Part shown: positions 1 to 5,269 of the stretch, one piece after another
Position numbering within the stretch: the stretch's first letter is position 1
How the letters are laid out: every line of letters begins with the position of its first letter
NCBI GenBank assembly: GCA_002480735.1
Contig: DLCS01000135.1
Coordinates: forward strand, 10,558-16,521
Length of the DNA stretch: 5,964 nucleotides
Source: Bacillaceae bacterium UBA7792
GTDB lineage: Bacteria > Bacillota > Bacilli > Bacillales > Cytobacillaceae
Reading direction: 5' to 3'
Position numbers and translations under genes: made by a program
Notes under the pieces: generated by a model
What the model was told of the DNA's origin: nothing
Seen by the model: only the letters and a program-made list of their open reading frames with translations
Database searches by the model: none

Positions 1-928
1 ATTTTTCTAACGCCGTTACTAAAGCCTTTAGATTATCATTCATTATGGAAAAATAGGTTCGTTTATTTTTTATGTCAGCGTCTGTTAAAACAGATAGGTT
101 ATGAAGATAGAGCGGCTCTGCCTTTATCTCTTTCCGAACGACTTCTGCTAGCTTGGTGCTGACATTTTGCTCTAAAAATACATAGTTCAAATCGTTTTCC
201 TGTGCCGTTTTAATAATTTGCTTTAGCTCTCTCTGAGTAGGCTCACTTGAGGAGGATAGACCAGAAATACTAAGCTGCTTAATGCCGTAGCGCTTTTCCC
301 AATACCCGTAGGCTGCATGAGAAACAATAATTTCCTTATGCTTAGCGTTTTTCACTAGAGCCTCAAACCTTGTGTTCAAGTCATCCAAATCGGACGCCAA
401 TTGCTCATAGTTTTTCTCGAATTCTTCCTTATGGGCTGGTAATTGCTTGCTCAATTCGTTTTTGATTGCTTCTGCAAGCTCTTTTGCATAAACGGGATCG
501 ATCCAAACATGCGGGTCAATATCACCATGATGATGGCCGTCATCTTCTGGAGCTTTGTGTTCTTCAAGATGTTTAATGTTCTCTCCTGCGGGAAGAAGAA
601 CAACCTCTTCATTTTTTAACGTTTGCTTTGCTTTATCCACAAAGCCTTCCAAACCTAGACCGACATATATAAATAGATCGGAATCGGCTAGCTTCATCAT
701 ATCCTTTTGTGAAGGCTCAAACGTATGCTCGTCAGAACCTGGAGGATAAATCGTTTGAACTTTGACGAATTCTTTTCCGATTTCCTCAGTAAAATATTGA
801 AGTGGATAGACGGTTGTATAAACGTCAAGTATTCCGTCCTCAGCAATCTTCTTTTTATTTTCTTCCGCTTTACAGCCTGCAAGTGTGAAGATAATCAGGA
901 CTAAAAAGAGGGGGACTATTTTTTTCAT
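1..928 (-). CDS. znuA: Zinc ABC transporter substrate-binding lipoprotein, ZnuA/AdcA type (3' end outside window)
   Basis: This is the surface lipoprotein that captures Zn2+ and hands it to an ABC permease (ZnuB/ZnuC or AdcB/AdcC). 309 residues are visible and only the extreme C-terminus is off the window. Residues 1-19 form a lipoprotein signal: two lysines, a hydrophobic stretch and the lipobox LAGC with C19 as the lipidated residue. The cluster A-I metal-binding fold shows in DEHTFEP (H68), DPHVWIDP (H140) and SHAAYGYW (H204), the three usual His ligands. A short acidic, His-rich loop (about residues 120-139, including HHH at 132-134) precedes H140 and favours zinc over manganese. Position 279, where AdcA proteins usually have a Glu ligand, appears to be Ser. 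The ATG is preceded by GAGGAG about 6 nt upstream. A Zur box lies 36 bp upstream of the start. The permease and ATPase genes would be expected further left but cannot be seen; a C-terminal ZinT domain cannot be excluded. Confidence 0.95.
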   Translation of the reverse strand, partial: MKKIVPLFLVLIIFTLAGCKAEENKKKIAEDGILDVYTTVYPLQYFTEEIGKEFVKVQTIYPPGSDEHTFEPSQKDMMKLADSDLFIYVGLGLEGFVDKAKQTLKNEEVVLLPAGENIKHLEEHKAPEDDGHHHGDIDPHVWIDPVYAKELAEAIKNELSKQLPAHKEEFEKNYEQLASDLDDLNTRFEALVKNAKHKEIIVSHAAYGYWEKRYGIKQLSISGLSSSSEPTQRELKQIIKTAQENDLNYVFLEQNVSTKLAEVVRKEIKAEPLYLHNLSVLTDADIKNKRTYFSIMNDNLKALVTALEK

Positions 929-963
929 GCTTTTCTCCTCTCAATATAAAACAAAATAGTTAT

Positions 964-984
964 AATCCGTAATGATTACGATTT
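964..984. promoter_or_regulatory. Zur operator between znuA and the carbonic anhydrase gene
   Basis: The sequence centred on G974 reads CCGTAAT-G-ATTACGA with A/T flanks. The known Bacillus Zur box core is TCGTAAT-N-ATTACGA, so 13 of 14 core positions agree. It lies downstream of the predicted znuA start sites and just upstream of perfect TATAAT hexamers reading the other way. Zn-loaded Zur bound here should block znuA transcription and could also affect the carbonic anhydrase gene. The motif is seen directly; binding is inferred. Confidence 0.85.
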
Positions 985-987
985 ACT

Positions 988-1016
988 TTAGTATCTTATA
1001 ATAATTGTGTTATAAT
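988..1016 (+). promoter_or_regulatory. Possible promoter(s) of the carbonic anhydrase gene
   Basis: Two perfect TATAAT hexamers read rightward, at 997-1002 and 1011-1016. Neither has a good -35: TTAGTA at 988-993 is 17 bp from the second (3 of 6 matches), and the -35 region of the first falls inside the Zur box. The DNA is very A/T-rich, so chance matches are possible. The leader to the start codon would be about 90-110 nt. Confidence 0.3.
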
Positions 1017-1037
1017 TGCAAGATAAAAAATTGTCTA
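1009..1037 (-). promoter_or_regulatory. Probable SigA promoter of znuA
   Basis: On the minus strand, TAGACA (1037-1032) and TATAAC (1014-1009) are separated by 17 bp, each matching 5 of 6 consensus bases. The start site would be near 1002, placing the Zur box at about +18 to +38. A weaker alternative is TTGCAA (1021-1016) with TAAGAT (998-993), also 17 bp apart, which would put the Zur box immediately downstream of +1. Either layout fits repression by roadblock or occlusion. Confidence 0.5.
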
Positions 1038-1119
1038 GTTTTGTAGTGGCTTTAATGGAATAGTGCCATTATTATTATGCGTATGAATACCTGAAAAATG
1101 ATTAGAAAGGGGAAGATTT

Positions 1120-1692
1120 ATGAGATTGCTTGAAGAGATTTTAGAGTATAACGAAGAGTTTGTAAGTGAGAAAAAATACGAACAGTATGCGACAACGAAA
1201 TTTCCGAATAAAAGAATGGTTATTTTAACCTGTATGGACACTAGATTGCTCGAACTATTGCCGAAGGCCTTAAATGTCGGCAATGGGGATGTTAAGCTTG
1301 TGAAAAATGCAGGTGCACTCGTATCCCACCCTTTTGGAAGTATTATGAGAAGCCTGCTGGTCGCTGTGTACCAGCTTAATGCAGATGAAATTTTGGTGAT
1401 TGGACATCATGATTGCGGGATGTCAGGCATGAAGGCAGATAAGATGATCGCCCAAATGAAGGAACGGGGAATTAAGGAAGAAACACTGGAAATGCTGACC
1501 TACTCAGGCATGGATGTTGAAAAATGGCTGGAAGGATTCAATGATGTAACTGAAAGCGTTCAGCACAGTGTCGAGATGATTCGTAAGCATCCTCTTTTAC
1601 CAAAGGATATTCCGGTTCATGGTCTTGTCATTGATCCGGAAACAGGAAAGCTTGATCTCGTATCCAATGGGTATGGGGAGACTAGGATTTAG
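1120..1692 (+). CDS. ytiB: Beta-class carbonic anhydrase, YtiB type
   Basis: This cytosolic zinc enzyme interconverts CO2 and bicarbonate, supplying bicarbonate for carboxylation and helping pH balance. The 190-residue product has the beta-class active site: CMDTR at residues 38-42 gives C38 as Zn ligand and the D40-R42 dyad, and GHHDCG at 95-100 gives H96 and C99 as the remaining Zn ligands. The length fits the compact bacterial type. The ATG is preceded by AAAGGGG (1106-1112) at 7 nt spacing. The gene is divergent from znuA across a shared Zur operator and overlaps the convergent yidD by 11 bp at its 3' end. In B. subtilis the homologue ytiB is also next to yidD (ytjA) and luxS. No hairpin terminator is seen after the stop, so its transcript probably runs on antisense to yidD. 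The family call is secure; catalytic activity is inferred from the intact ligands. Confidence 0.95.
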   Translation: MRLLEEILEYNEEFVSEKKYEQYATTKFPNKRMVILTCMDTRLLELLPKALNVGNGDVKLVKNAGALVSHPFGSIMRSLLVAVYQLNADEILVIGHHDCGMSGMKADKMIAQMKERGIKEETLEMLTYSGMDVEKWLEGFNDVTESVQHSVEMIRKHPLLPKDIPVHGLVIDPETGKLDLVSNGYGETRI

Positions 1693-1915
1693 TTTCTTTT
1701 TTCTCTGGCACTAGATCTACTCCACCTGGATGAAATGGGTGACATTTTAAAATGCGCTTAATGGTGAGCCATCCTCCTTTGATCGGTCCAAATCTGCGAA
1801 TAGCCTCTAAGCCATAATGGGAGCAGGTTGGATAGAATCGGCAGGTGGGTGGCTTTAGTGGGGAGATTACAATTTGGTAAAAACGAATCAGCCCGATCAT
1901 GATTTTTTTTATCAT
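1682..1915 (-). CDS. yidD: Membrane protein insertion efficiency factor YidD
   Basis: This small, basic, membrane-associated protein belongs to the family thought to assist YidC-dependent insertion of inner-membrane proteins. The 77-residue length is typical. Hallmarks are the N-terminal amphipathic segment (residues 1-20), [15 protein letters not shown] at 25-39 and the GGWL...[12 protein letters not shown] block at 47-65, with conserved cysteines C25, C31 and C58. The ATG at 1915 follows AAAGGATGAG on the minus strand at suitable spacing. The gene corresponds to ytjA of B. subtilis, which likewise lies between ytiB and luxS. It is divergent from luxS and convergent, with overlap, to the carbonic anhydrase gene; its terminator is not visible and transcription must end inside that gene. 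Confidence 0.95.
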   Translation of the reverse strand: MIKKIMIGLIRFYQIVISPLKPPTCRFYPTCSHYGLEAIRRFGPIKGGWLTIKRILKCHPFHPGGVDLVPEKKETKS

Positions 1916-1945
1916 AAGTTCTCATCCTTTGAAAAATAAGATTTC

Positions 1946-1975
1946 TTCAAAAAGATATCATACCTATGGTATATT
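1946..1975 (+). promoter_or_regulatory. Candidate luxS promoter
   Basis: TTCAAA (1946-1951, 4 of 6) and TATATT (1970-1975) are separated by 18 bp, giving a start near 1982 and a leader of about 50 nt. A perfect 5-bp inverted repeat, ATACC-TAT-GGTAT (1960-1972), lies in the spacer and overlaps the first bases of the -10. Confidence 0.4.
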
Positions 1976-1985
1976 AGTCTATGAA
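1957..1985 (-). promoter_or_regulatory. Candidate yidD promoter, overlapping that of luxS
   Basis: On the minus strand, TTCATA (1985-1980, weak) and TATGAT (1962-1957, 5 of 6) are 17 bp apart. The start would be near 1950, about 35 nt before the yidD ATG. The match is modest; the main support is position. Confidence 0.25.
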
Positions 1986-2030
1986 TGAGACTTCGGAACA
2001 AATGTAAGGTATCCTCGGGAGGGAAGAGAA

Positions 2031-2504
2031 ATGCCATCAGTAGAGAGCTTTGAATTGGACCATAATGCAGTAAAGGCACCCTATGTCAGACATTGTGGTG
2101 TTCATCATGTAGGATCAGACGGTGTCGTTAATAAGTATGATATACGTTTTTGCCAGCCGAACAAGCAGGCGATGAAGCCAGATTCTATTCATACATTAGA
2201 GCATTTGCTCGCTTTTAATATTCGTGAGCATGCGCTAAAATATGATCATTTTGATATTATCGATATTTCCCCAATGGGTTGTCAGACAGGCTATTATTTA
2301 GTGGTTAGTGGCGAACCGACGGTGGAAGAAATCATCGATTTATTAGATGCGACGATGAAGGCAGCTGTTGAAATAGAAGAAATTCCAGCAGCGAATGAGA
2401 AGCAATGTGGCCAGGCCAAGCTTCATGATTTAGAAGGAGCAAAGAAATTAATGCGATATTGGCTCGGGCACTCAAAAGAAGAATTGAAGCAAGTGTTTGC
2501 ATAA
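2031..2504 (+). CDS. luxS: S-ribosylhomocysteine lyase LuxS (AI-2 synthase)
   Basis: LuxS cleaves S-ribosylhomocysteine to homocysteine and 4,5-dihydroxy-2,3-pentanedione, the precursor of autoinducer-2, within the activated methyl cycle. The 157-residue product is full length. The metal site is H54 and H58 (HTLEH) plus C126 (KQCGQAK); E57 is the general base and C84 (PMGCQTG) the catalytic cysteine, all at the positions known for B. subtilis LuxS. The ATG is preceded by GGGAGGG at 6-8 nt. No mtnN/pfs or cystathionine gene is adjacent, so this is a single-gene unit with its own promoter and a strong terminator directly after the stop codon. All active-site residues are intact. Confidence 0.98.
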   Translation: MPSVESFELDHNAVKAPYVRHCGVHHVGSDGVVNKYDIRFCQPNKQAMKPDSIHTLEHLLAFNIREHALKYDHFDIIDISPMGCQTGYYLVVSGEPTVEEIIDLLDATMKAAVEIEEIPAANEKQCGQAKLHDLEGAKKLMRYWLGHSKEELKQVFA

Positions 2505-2535
2505 AAAAATCGGCGATTTGTCGCCGATTTTTTTT
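2503..2535. terminator. Bidirectional Rho-independent terminator between luxS and cls
   Basis: The stem ATCGGCGA (2509-2516) and TCGCCGAT (2521-2528) with loop TTTG is flanked by seven A's on the left and seven T's on the right. It therefore works in both directions: for luxS, whose TAA overlaps the A-tract, and for the convergent cardiolipin synthase gene ending at 2556. Confidence 0.93.
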
Positions 2536-2555
2536 ATGGTTTGAGAAAAGAGCTT

Positions 2556-4004
2556 TTATAATAGGGGACTGAGGAGCCTTGAAATAGACTCCTTAAATCG
2601 AATATAGAGAGAACGATGGTGATACTTTTCACTTGTCATCTCCCAAGATAGTTCCATATCCTTCATGAAGCTTTCGGAAAGTTCATGGGCGATTTCTTCA
2701 TGATAGATAAATGCATTAACTTCAAAGTTAAGACGGAAGCTTCGAACATCGATATTGGCGGTTCCGACCGAGGAAACCTCCTTGTCTACGATGATCGTCT
2801 TGGCATGGATAAAGCCATTATCATAAATAAAAATCTTCGCTCCTGCCTTGATCATTTCGCCTACATAGGACATCGTTGCCCAATAGACAAACATATGATC
2901 CGGCTTATTTGGAATCATGATTCGGACATCTACTCCAGATAAGGAAGCAATCCTTAGCGCATCTAGAAGACTTGCGTCGGGGATAAAATAAGGAGTCTGA
3001 ATCCAAATCGATTTTTTGGCAGAGGTGATCATTTTAATATAGCCATATTTAATCTGCTCCCATTCAGAATCTGGCCCAGAGTTAACGATTTGGATCCCTA
3101 CTTGCCCAGCGGAAACATCTTTAGGAAAAAGATTTTGTGCATAGTGAATATCATGGCGATGGGACGCTTGATTCCAGTCCAATATAAAACGGGTTTGGAT
3201 GGCGTAGACGGCACTTCCTTTTATCCGCAAATGGGTATCTCGCCAATAGCCGAATTTTGGATTTTTTCCTAAATACTCGTCTCCGACATTAAAACCACCT
3301 ACATAGCCAATTTTTCCATCGATAATCGCGAGCTTACGATGGTTTCGGTAATTGATTCGAAAATTAATAATATGTAGTTTTGATGGAAAAAAAGCTTCAA
3401 CCTCTCCGCCGGCATGGCGTAGCTCCTTAAAAAAGCTACGTGTCATCCCTCTAGACCCAAGATCATCATAGAGAACCCGAACCTTGACGCCTTCCTTCGC
3501 TTTCTTGATTAGGGCCGCAAGTAGTTTTTTGCTAATATCATCTTTTTTGAAAATGTAGTATTGCAAATGGATATGATCTTTGGCCTTCTCAATATCCCGA
3601 AACAGGGATTGAAATTTCTTTTTTCCGTCTGTAAAGAGATCGACCTGATTATCCTGGGTGAGGACGGCATCATTATTGCTGAGATGTAAGAAAATAAGAT
3701 CATGATATTTTTTTTCAATGCTGTTTCGGTATGGAAAGTTTCCGGTACAGATTTCCATGAGCTGATTGGATATGAACTGTGCAATTCCGACTTTTTTCTG
3801 ATCCTCCCATTGAAACATTTTGGAGTGCGTTAAGCTTCTTCCGAAGAACAGGTACATGAAGAAGCCAAAGCCCGGAATAAAAAAGAGAACCAAGATCCAA
3901 GCCCATGTGGCGCCAGCATCTTTCCTTTCCAGAAAAACGACAATCATTGCTAAAAACATATTTAAAATAAAAATGACGCCAATGATTATTGAAGTAAAGC
4001 TCAT
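2556..4004 (-). CDS. cls: Cardiolipin synthase, phospholipase D family
   Basis: This membrane enzyme joins two phosphatidylglycerols to form cardiolipin and glycerol. The 482-residue product has the usual bacterial Cls layout: two N-terminal membrane segments (about residues 4-24 and 33-54, the second ending in the conserved PGFGFFMYLFFG), then two phospholipase D domains. The HKD motifs are H222-K224-D229 (HRKLAIIDG, followed by YVGGFNVGDEY) and H400-K402-D407 (HAKTIIVD, followed by GTANIDVRSF). Both are intact, so it should be active. The ATG at 4004 follows GAGGAAG on the minus strand about 7 nt upstream. It starts 27 nt after the small ytzI-like gene, with no promoter or terminator apparent between them, so the two are probably co-transcribed. 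Bacillus species often have several Cls paralogues; which one this is cannot be settled here. Confidence 0.96.
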   Translation of the reverse strand: MSFTSIIIGVIFILNMFLAMIVVFLERKDAGATWAWILVLFFIPGFGFFMYLFFGRSLTHSKMFQWEDQKKVGIAQFISNQLMEICTGNFPYRNSIEKKYHDLIFLHLSNNDAVLTQDNQVDLFTDGKKKFQSLFRDIEKAKDHIHLQYYIFKKDDISKKLLAALIKKAKEGVKVRVLYDDLGSRGMTRSFFKELRHAGGEVEAFFPSKLHIINFRINYRNHRKLAIIDGKIGYVGGFNVGDEYLGKNPKFGYWRDTHLRIKGSAVYAIQTRFILDWNQASHRHDIHYAQNLFPKDVSAGQVGIQIVNSGPDSEWEQIKYGYIKMITSAKKSIWIQTPYFIPDASLLDALRIASLSGVDVRIMIPNKPDHMFVYWATMSYVGEMIKAGAKIFIYDNGFIHAKTIIVDKEVSSVGTANIDVRSFRLNFEVNAFIYHEEIAHELSESFMKDMELSWEMTSEKYHHRSLYIRFKESISRLLSPLL

Positions 4005-4031
4005 TATTTCTTCCTCGCATACGTTCTATAT

Positions 4032-4184
4032 TTAGGTGTGTAAATCTCTGTCATTATCTAAATGAGGAGTCTTTTCTAATGGATCAACGGAATGCTTGTA
4101 CGAGTATGCTTTGCTCGTTACTACCGCAGAAAGGATGATGACCGCGAAACAAATAATAATACAAATAATGAGAACTACTAACAC
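4032..4184 (-). CDS. ytzI: Small single-pass membrane protein, YtzI-like (GTG start)
   Basis: A 50-residue product has a hydrophobic helix of about 20-23 residues right at the N-terminus (VVLIICIIICFAVIIL and following), then KAYSYKHSVDPL and a polar, acidic C-terminal tail. This resembles the short YtzI proteins of Bacillus, whose function is unknown; the name is from memory of the family and is moderately sure. The frame is open to an ATG at 4244, but neither that ATG nor the one at 4220 has a ribosome binding site. GTG at 4184 is preceded by GGGAGGG (4198-4192) at 7 nt spacing and by an extended -10 promoter that would start transcription near 4218, downstream of both ATGs. The gene is followed at 27 nt by cls, suggesting a shared transcript, and is divergent from dps. 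Confidence 0.7.
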   Translation of the reverse strand: MLVVLIICIIICFAVIILSAVVTSKAYSYKHSVDPLEKTPHLDNDRDLHT

Positions 4185-4224
4185 AACATATCCCTCCCAT
4201 ATTTCATTTAAGGCAATCATAGCT

Positions 4225-4233
4225 ATTCTAACA
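4225..4233 (-). promoter_or_regulatory. Extended -10 promoter of ytzI-cls
   Basis: The minus strand reads TGTTAGAAT, a TGn motif followed by TAGAAT (5 of 6). There is no good -35 at 17 bp, which is common for extended -10 promoters. The predicted start near 4218 gives a leader of about 34 nt to the GTG at 4184. Confidence 0.45.
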
Positions 4234-4261
4234 TGAAAGTGCACTTTATTTGTGAAAACTT

Positions 4262-4286
4262 GTTTTTTATCTGCAAAATTGGGAAA
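4262..4286 (+). promoter_or_regulatory. Candidate SigB (general stress) promoter of dps
   Basis: GTTTTT (4262-4267) and GGGAAA (4281-4286) are separated by 13 bp. The SigB pattern is GTTTAA, 12-15 bp, GGGWAW; the -10 fits fully and the -35 in its key GTTT. No convincing SigA promoter is seen here. The B. subtilis dps gene is known to depend on SigB. The leader would be short, about 17 nt. Confidence 0.6.
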
Positions 4287-4309
4287 TCTATGCTGAGGAG
4301 GTTGATATC

Positions 4310-4753
4310 ATGTCAAATGCAGTAGTAAAAAACTTAAATAAACAAGTAGCCAATTGGACGGTGCTTTTTGTTAAGCTTCATAACTTTCATTGGTTTATTA
4401 AAGGGCACCATTTTTTTGCCTTACATGAGAAATTTGAGGAGCTCTATGATGAGGCAAACGAATATATTGATGAGCTCGCTGAACGAGTCCTTGCTCTTGG
4501 GGGGAAGCCAATTGGTACGATGGCTGAATGTCTCCAGCTTGCATCCATAAAGGAAGCAACTGGTCAGGAAGCTGATGAAACAGCTATGGTGAAGAGTGTT
4601 GTGGAGGATTTTGAAATCTTATCCCGTGAATTGCAGGTAGGAATCAAGGAAGCAGAAGAGGCAGGCGACGATGGCACAGCTGATATGTTTATCGGGATCA
4701 AGAAGAGTCTAACCAAGCATCTATGGATGTTCCGTGCCTTCTTGGGGGAATAA
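4310..4753 (+). CDS. dps: Dps family ferritin-like DNA-protecting / iron-storage protein
   Basis: Dps forms a 12-subunit shell that oxidises Fe2+ with H2O2 and stores the iron, protecting DNA under stress and starvation. The 147-residue product is typical of the Bacillus proteins and lacks a long basic N-terminal tail. The intersubunit ferroxidase site is present: H27 (in HNFHW), H39 (in FFALHEKFEELYDE), D54 and E58 (in YIDELAERV), at the same spacing as E. coli H51, H63, D78 and E82. The ATG is preceded by a full GAGGAGG (4295-4301) at 8 nt. The gene stands alone: a SigB-type promoter upstream, a hairpin terminator directly after the stop, and divergent transcription of ytzI-cls on its left. 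In B. subtilis it is likewise close to luxS. No PerR box is seen immediately upstream. Confidence 0.96.
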   Translation: MSNAVVKNLNKQVANWTVLFVKLHNFHWFIKGHHFFALHEKFEELYDEANEYIDELAERVLALGGKPIGTMAECLQLASIKEATGQEADETAMVKSVVEDFEILSRELQVGIKEAEEAGDDGTADMFIGIKKSLTKHLWMFRAFLGE

Positions 4754-4764
4754 AACAGCTAACA

Positions 4765-4794
4765 AAAAGCTGGCTAATGAATCAGCCAGCTTTT
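4765..4794 (+). terminator. Rho-independent terminator of dps
   Basis: An 11-bp perfect stem, AAAAGCTGGCT (4765-4775) and AGCCAGCTTTT (4784-4794), encloses an 8-nt loop and begins 12 nt after the dps stop codon. The T-tract is short (four T's) and forms part of the stem. It could also act leftward because the left arm is A-rich. Confidence 0.85.
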
Positions 4795-4826
4795 GCATGT
4801 ATTATGGAGAAGAGATATGTGACTGT

Positions 4827-4906
4827 CCACCTGATGAGGACAAATTTAGGGGTTTGTCCACCGACGGTACCTGGTACCGAAATGGTACCGATATTAGTGC
4901 AGGTGG
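4827..4906. repeat. 80-bp nested inverted-repeat element (MITE/REP-like)
   Basis: The element is bounded by a perfect 7-bp inverted repeat, CCACCTG (4827-4833) and CAGGTGG (4900-4906). Inside are a 7-bp hairpin, GGACAAA (4838-4844) with TTTGTCC (4853-4859), and three GGTACC units: CGGTACC (4865-4871) can pair with GGTACCG at 4873-4879 or 4884-4890. TGTCCACC occurs twice (4824-4831 and 4855-4862), allowing alternative pairing with GGACA or with the right end. Its G/C-rich, palindromic make-up differs from the other intergenic DNA here and recalls the small palindromic intergenic repeats of Bacillaceae. It contains the stop codon of the leftward gene (4894-4896). Copy number cannot be judged from one window. 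Confidence 0.55.
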
Positions 4907-5133
4907 GCGCGTTGTTGGCCGTAGTCTTTGCTAGCGAATTTGCCCTTTAGTGCTTCCATTAAGTATAGTCCAATTAGATCATAGAGTTCTTGTTTATCGA
5001 GTTCTTTGATGATGTTCATCAGGTCATCGTAGGACATTTCCTCAAGCAAGGCAAAGGTCAGCATATCAATATCTTCGTCATCCCCTGTTAGCTTATCCCG
5101 ATAAAATTCATAGATTTCATCCACCAGCTTCAT
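4894..5133 (-). CDS. Small acidic protein of unknown function, DUF6154-like
   Basis: The 79-residue product is mostly predicted helix, with an acidic patch TGDDEDID near residues 15-22 and amphipathic segments rich in Leu, Asp and Glu up to about residue 68 (LMEALKGK). There is no signal peptide, membrane segment or Cys. It resembles the short DUF6154 proteins of Bacillus, for which I know no function; the family name is given with moderate confidence. The frame is open from a GTG at 5142, but ATG at 5133 follows GGGGGTGG (5146-5139) at 5 nt, so it is preferred. The last about 11 residues (KDYGQQRAHLH) are basic and His-containing, unlike the rest, and are encoded by DNA at or inside the inverted-repeat element, suggesting that the original C-terminus was replaced. 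It is convergent with dps and divergent from the gene at 5270. Confidence 0.7.
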   Translation of the reverse strand: MKLVDEIYEFYRDKLTGDDEDIDMLTFALLEEMSYDDLMNIIKELDKQELYDLIGLYLMEALKGKFASKDYGQQRAHLH

Positions 5134-5269
5134 TGCTTCCACCCCCGTGTTTCTTAATACAATACCCTAATCATAAGCAATTATTCCAATTTTGATAAAA
5201 ATAAATACAGGACTTCACGTTTAAATGGGTATCCTACAACTAATCATAATGACAAAGGGGGTCATTTTC

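Noticed and set aside
697..882. Small open frames inside the znuA region on both strands
   Set aside because: The continuous znuA frame from 928 to the window edge, with lipobox and metal-binding motifs, explains this DNA.
1053..1071. Hairpin TAATGG/CCATTA in the carbonic anhydrase leader, considered as a riboswitch or leader structure
   Set aside because: Only six mostly weak base pairs, with no T-tract and no recognisable riboswitch motif.
2014..2024. CCTC/GAGG inverted repeat over the luxS Shine-Dalgarno
   Set aside because: The arms are 4 bp with a loop too short to fold, so it is not a credible translation switch.
3715..4020. Leftward 101-codon open frame starting 16 nt before cls
   Set aside because: It is a shifted-frame shadow of cls; the ribosome binding site is placed for the cls ATG, and the product has no family-like features.
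4723..4950. Rightward open frames over the dps end, terminator and repeat
   Set aside because: They overlap the dps 3' end in other frames, run through a terminator hairpin and an inverted repeat, and have no ribosome binding site.
5219..5232. GTTTAA followed by GGGTAT, perfect SigB hexamers
   Set aside because: The spacing is 2 bp instead of 12-15 bp, so they cannot form a promoter together.
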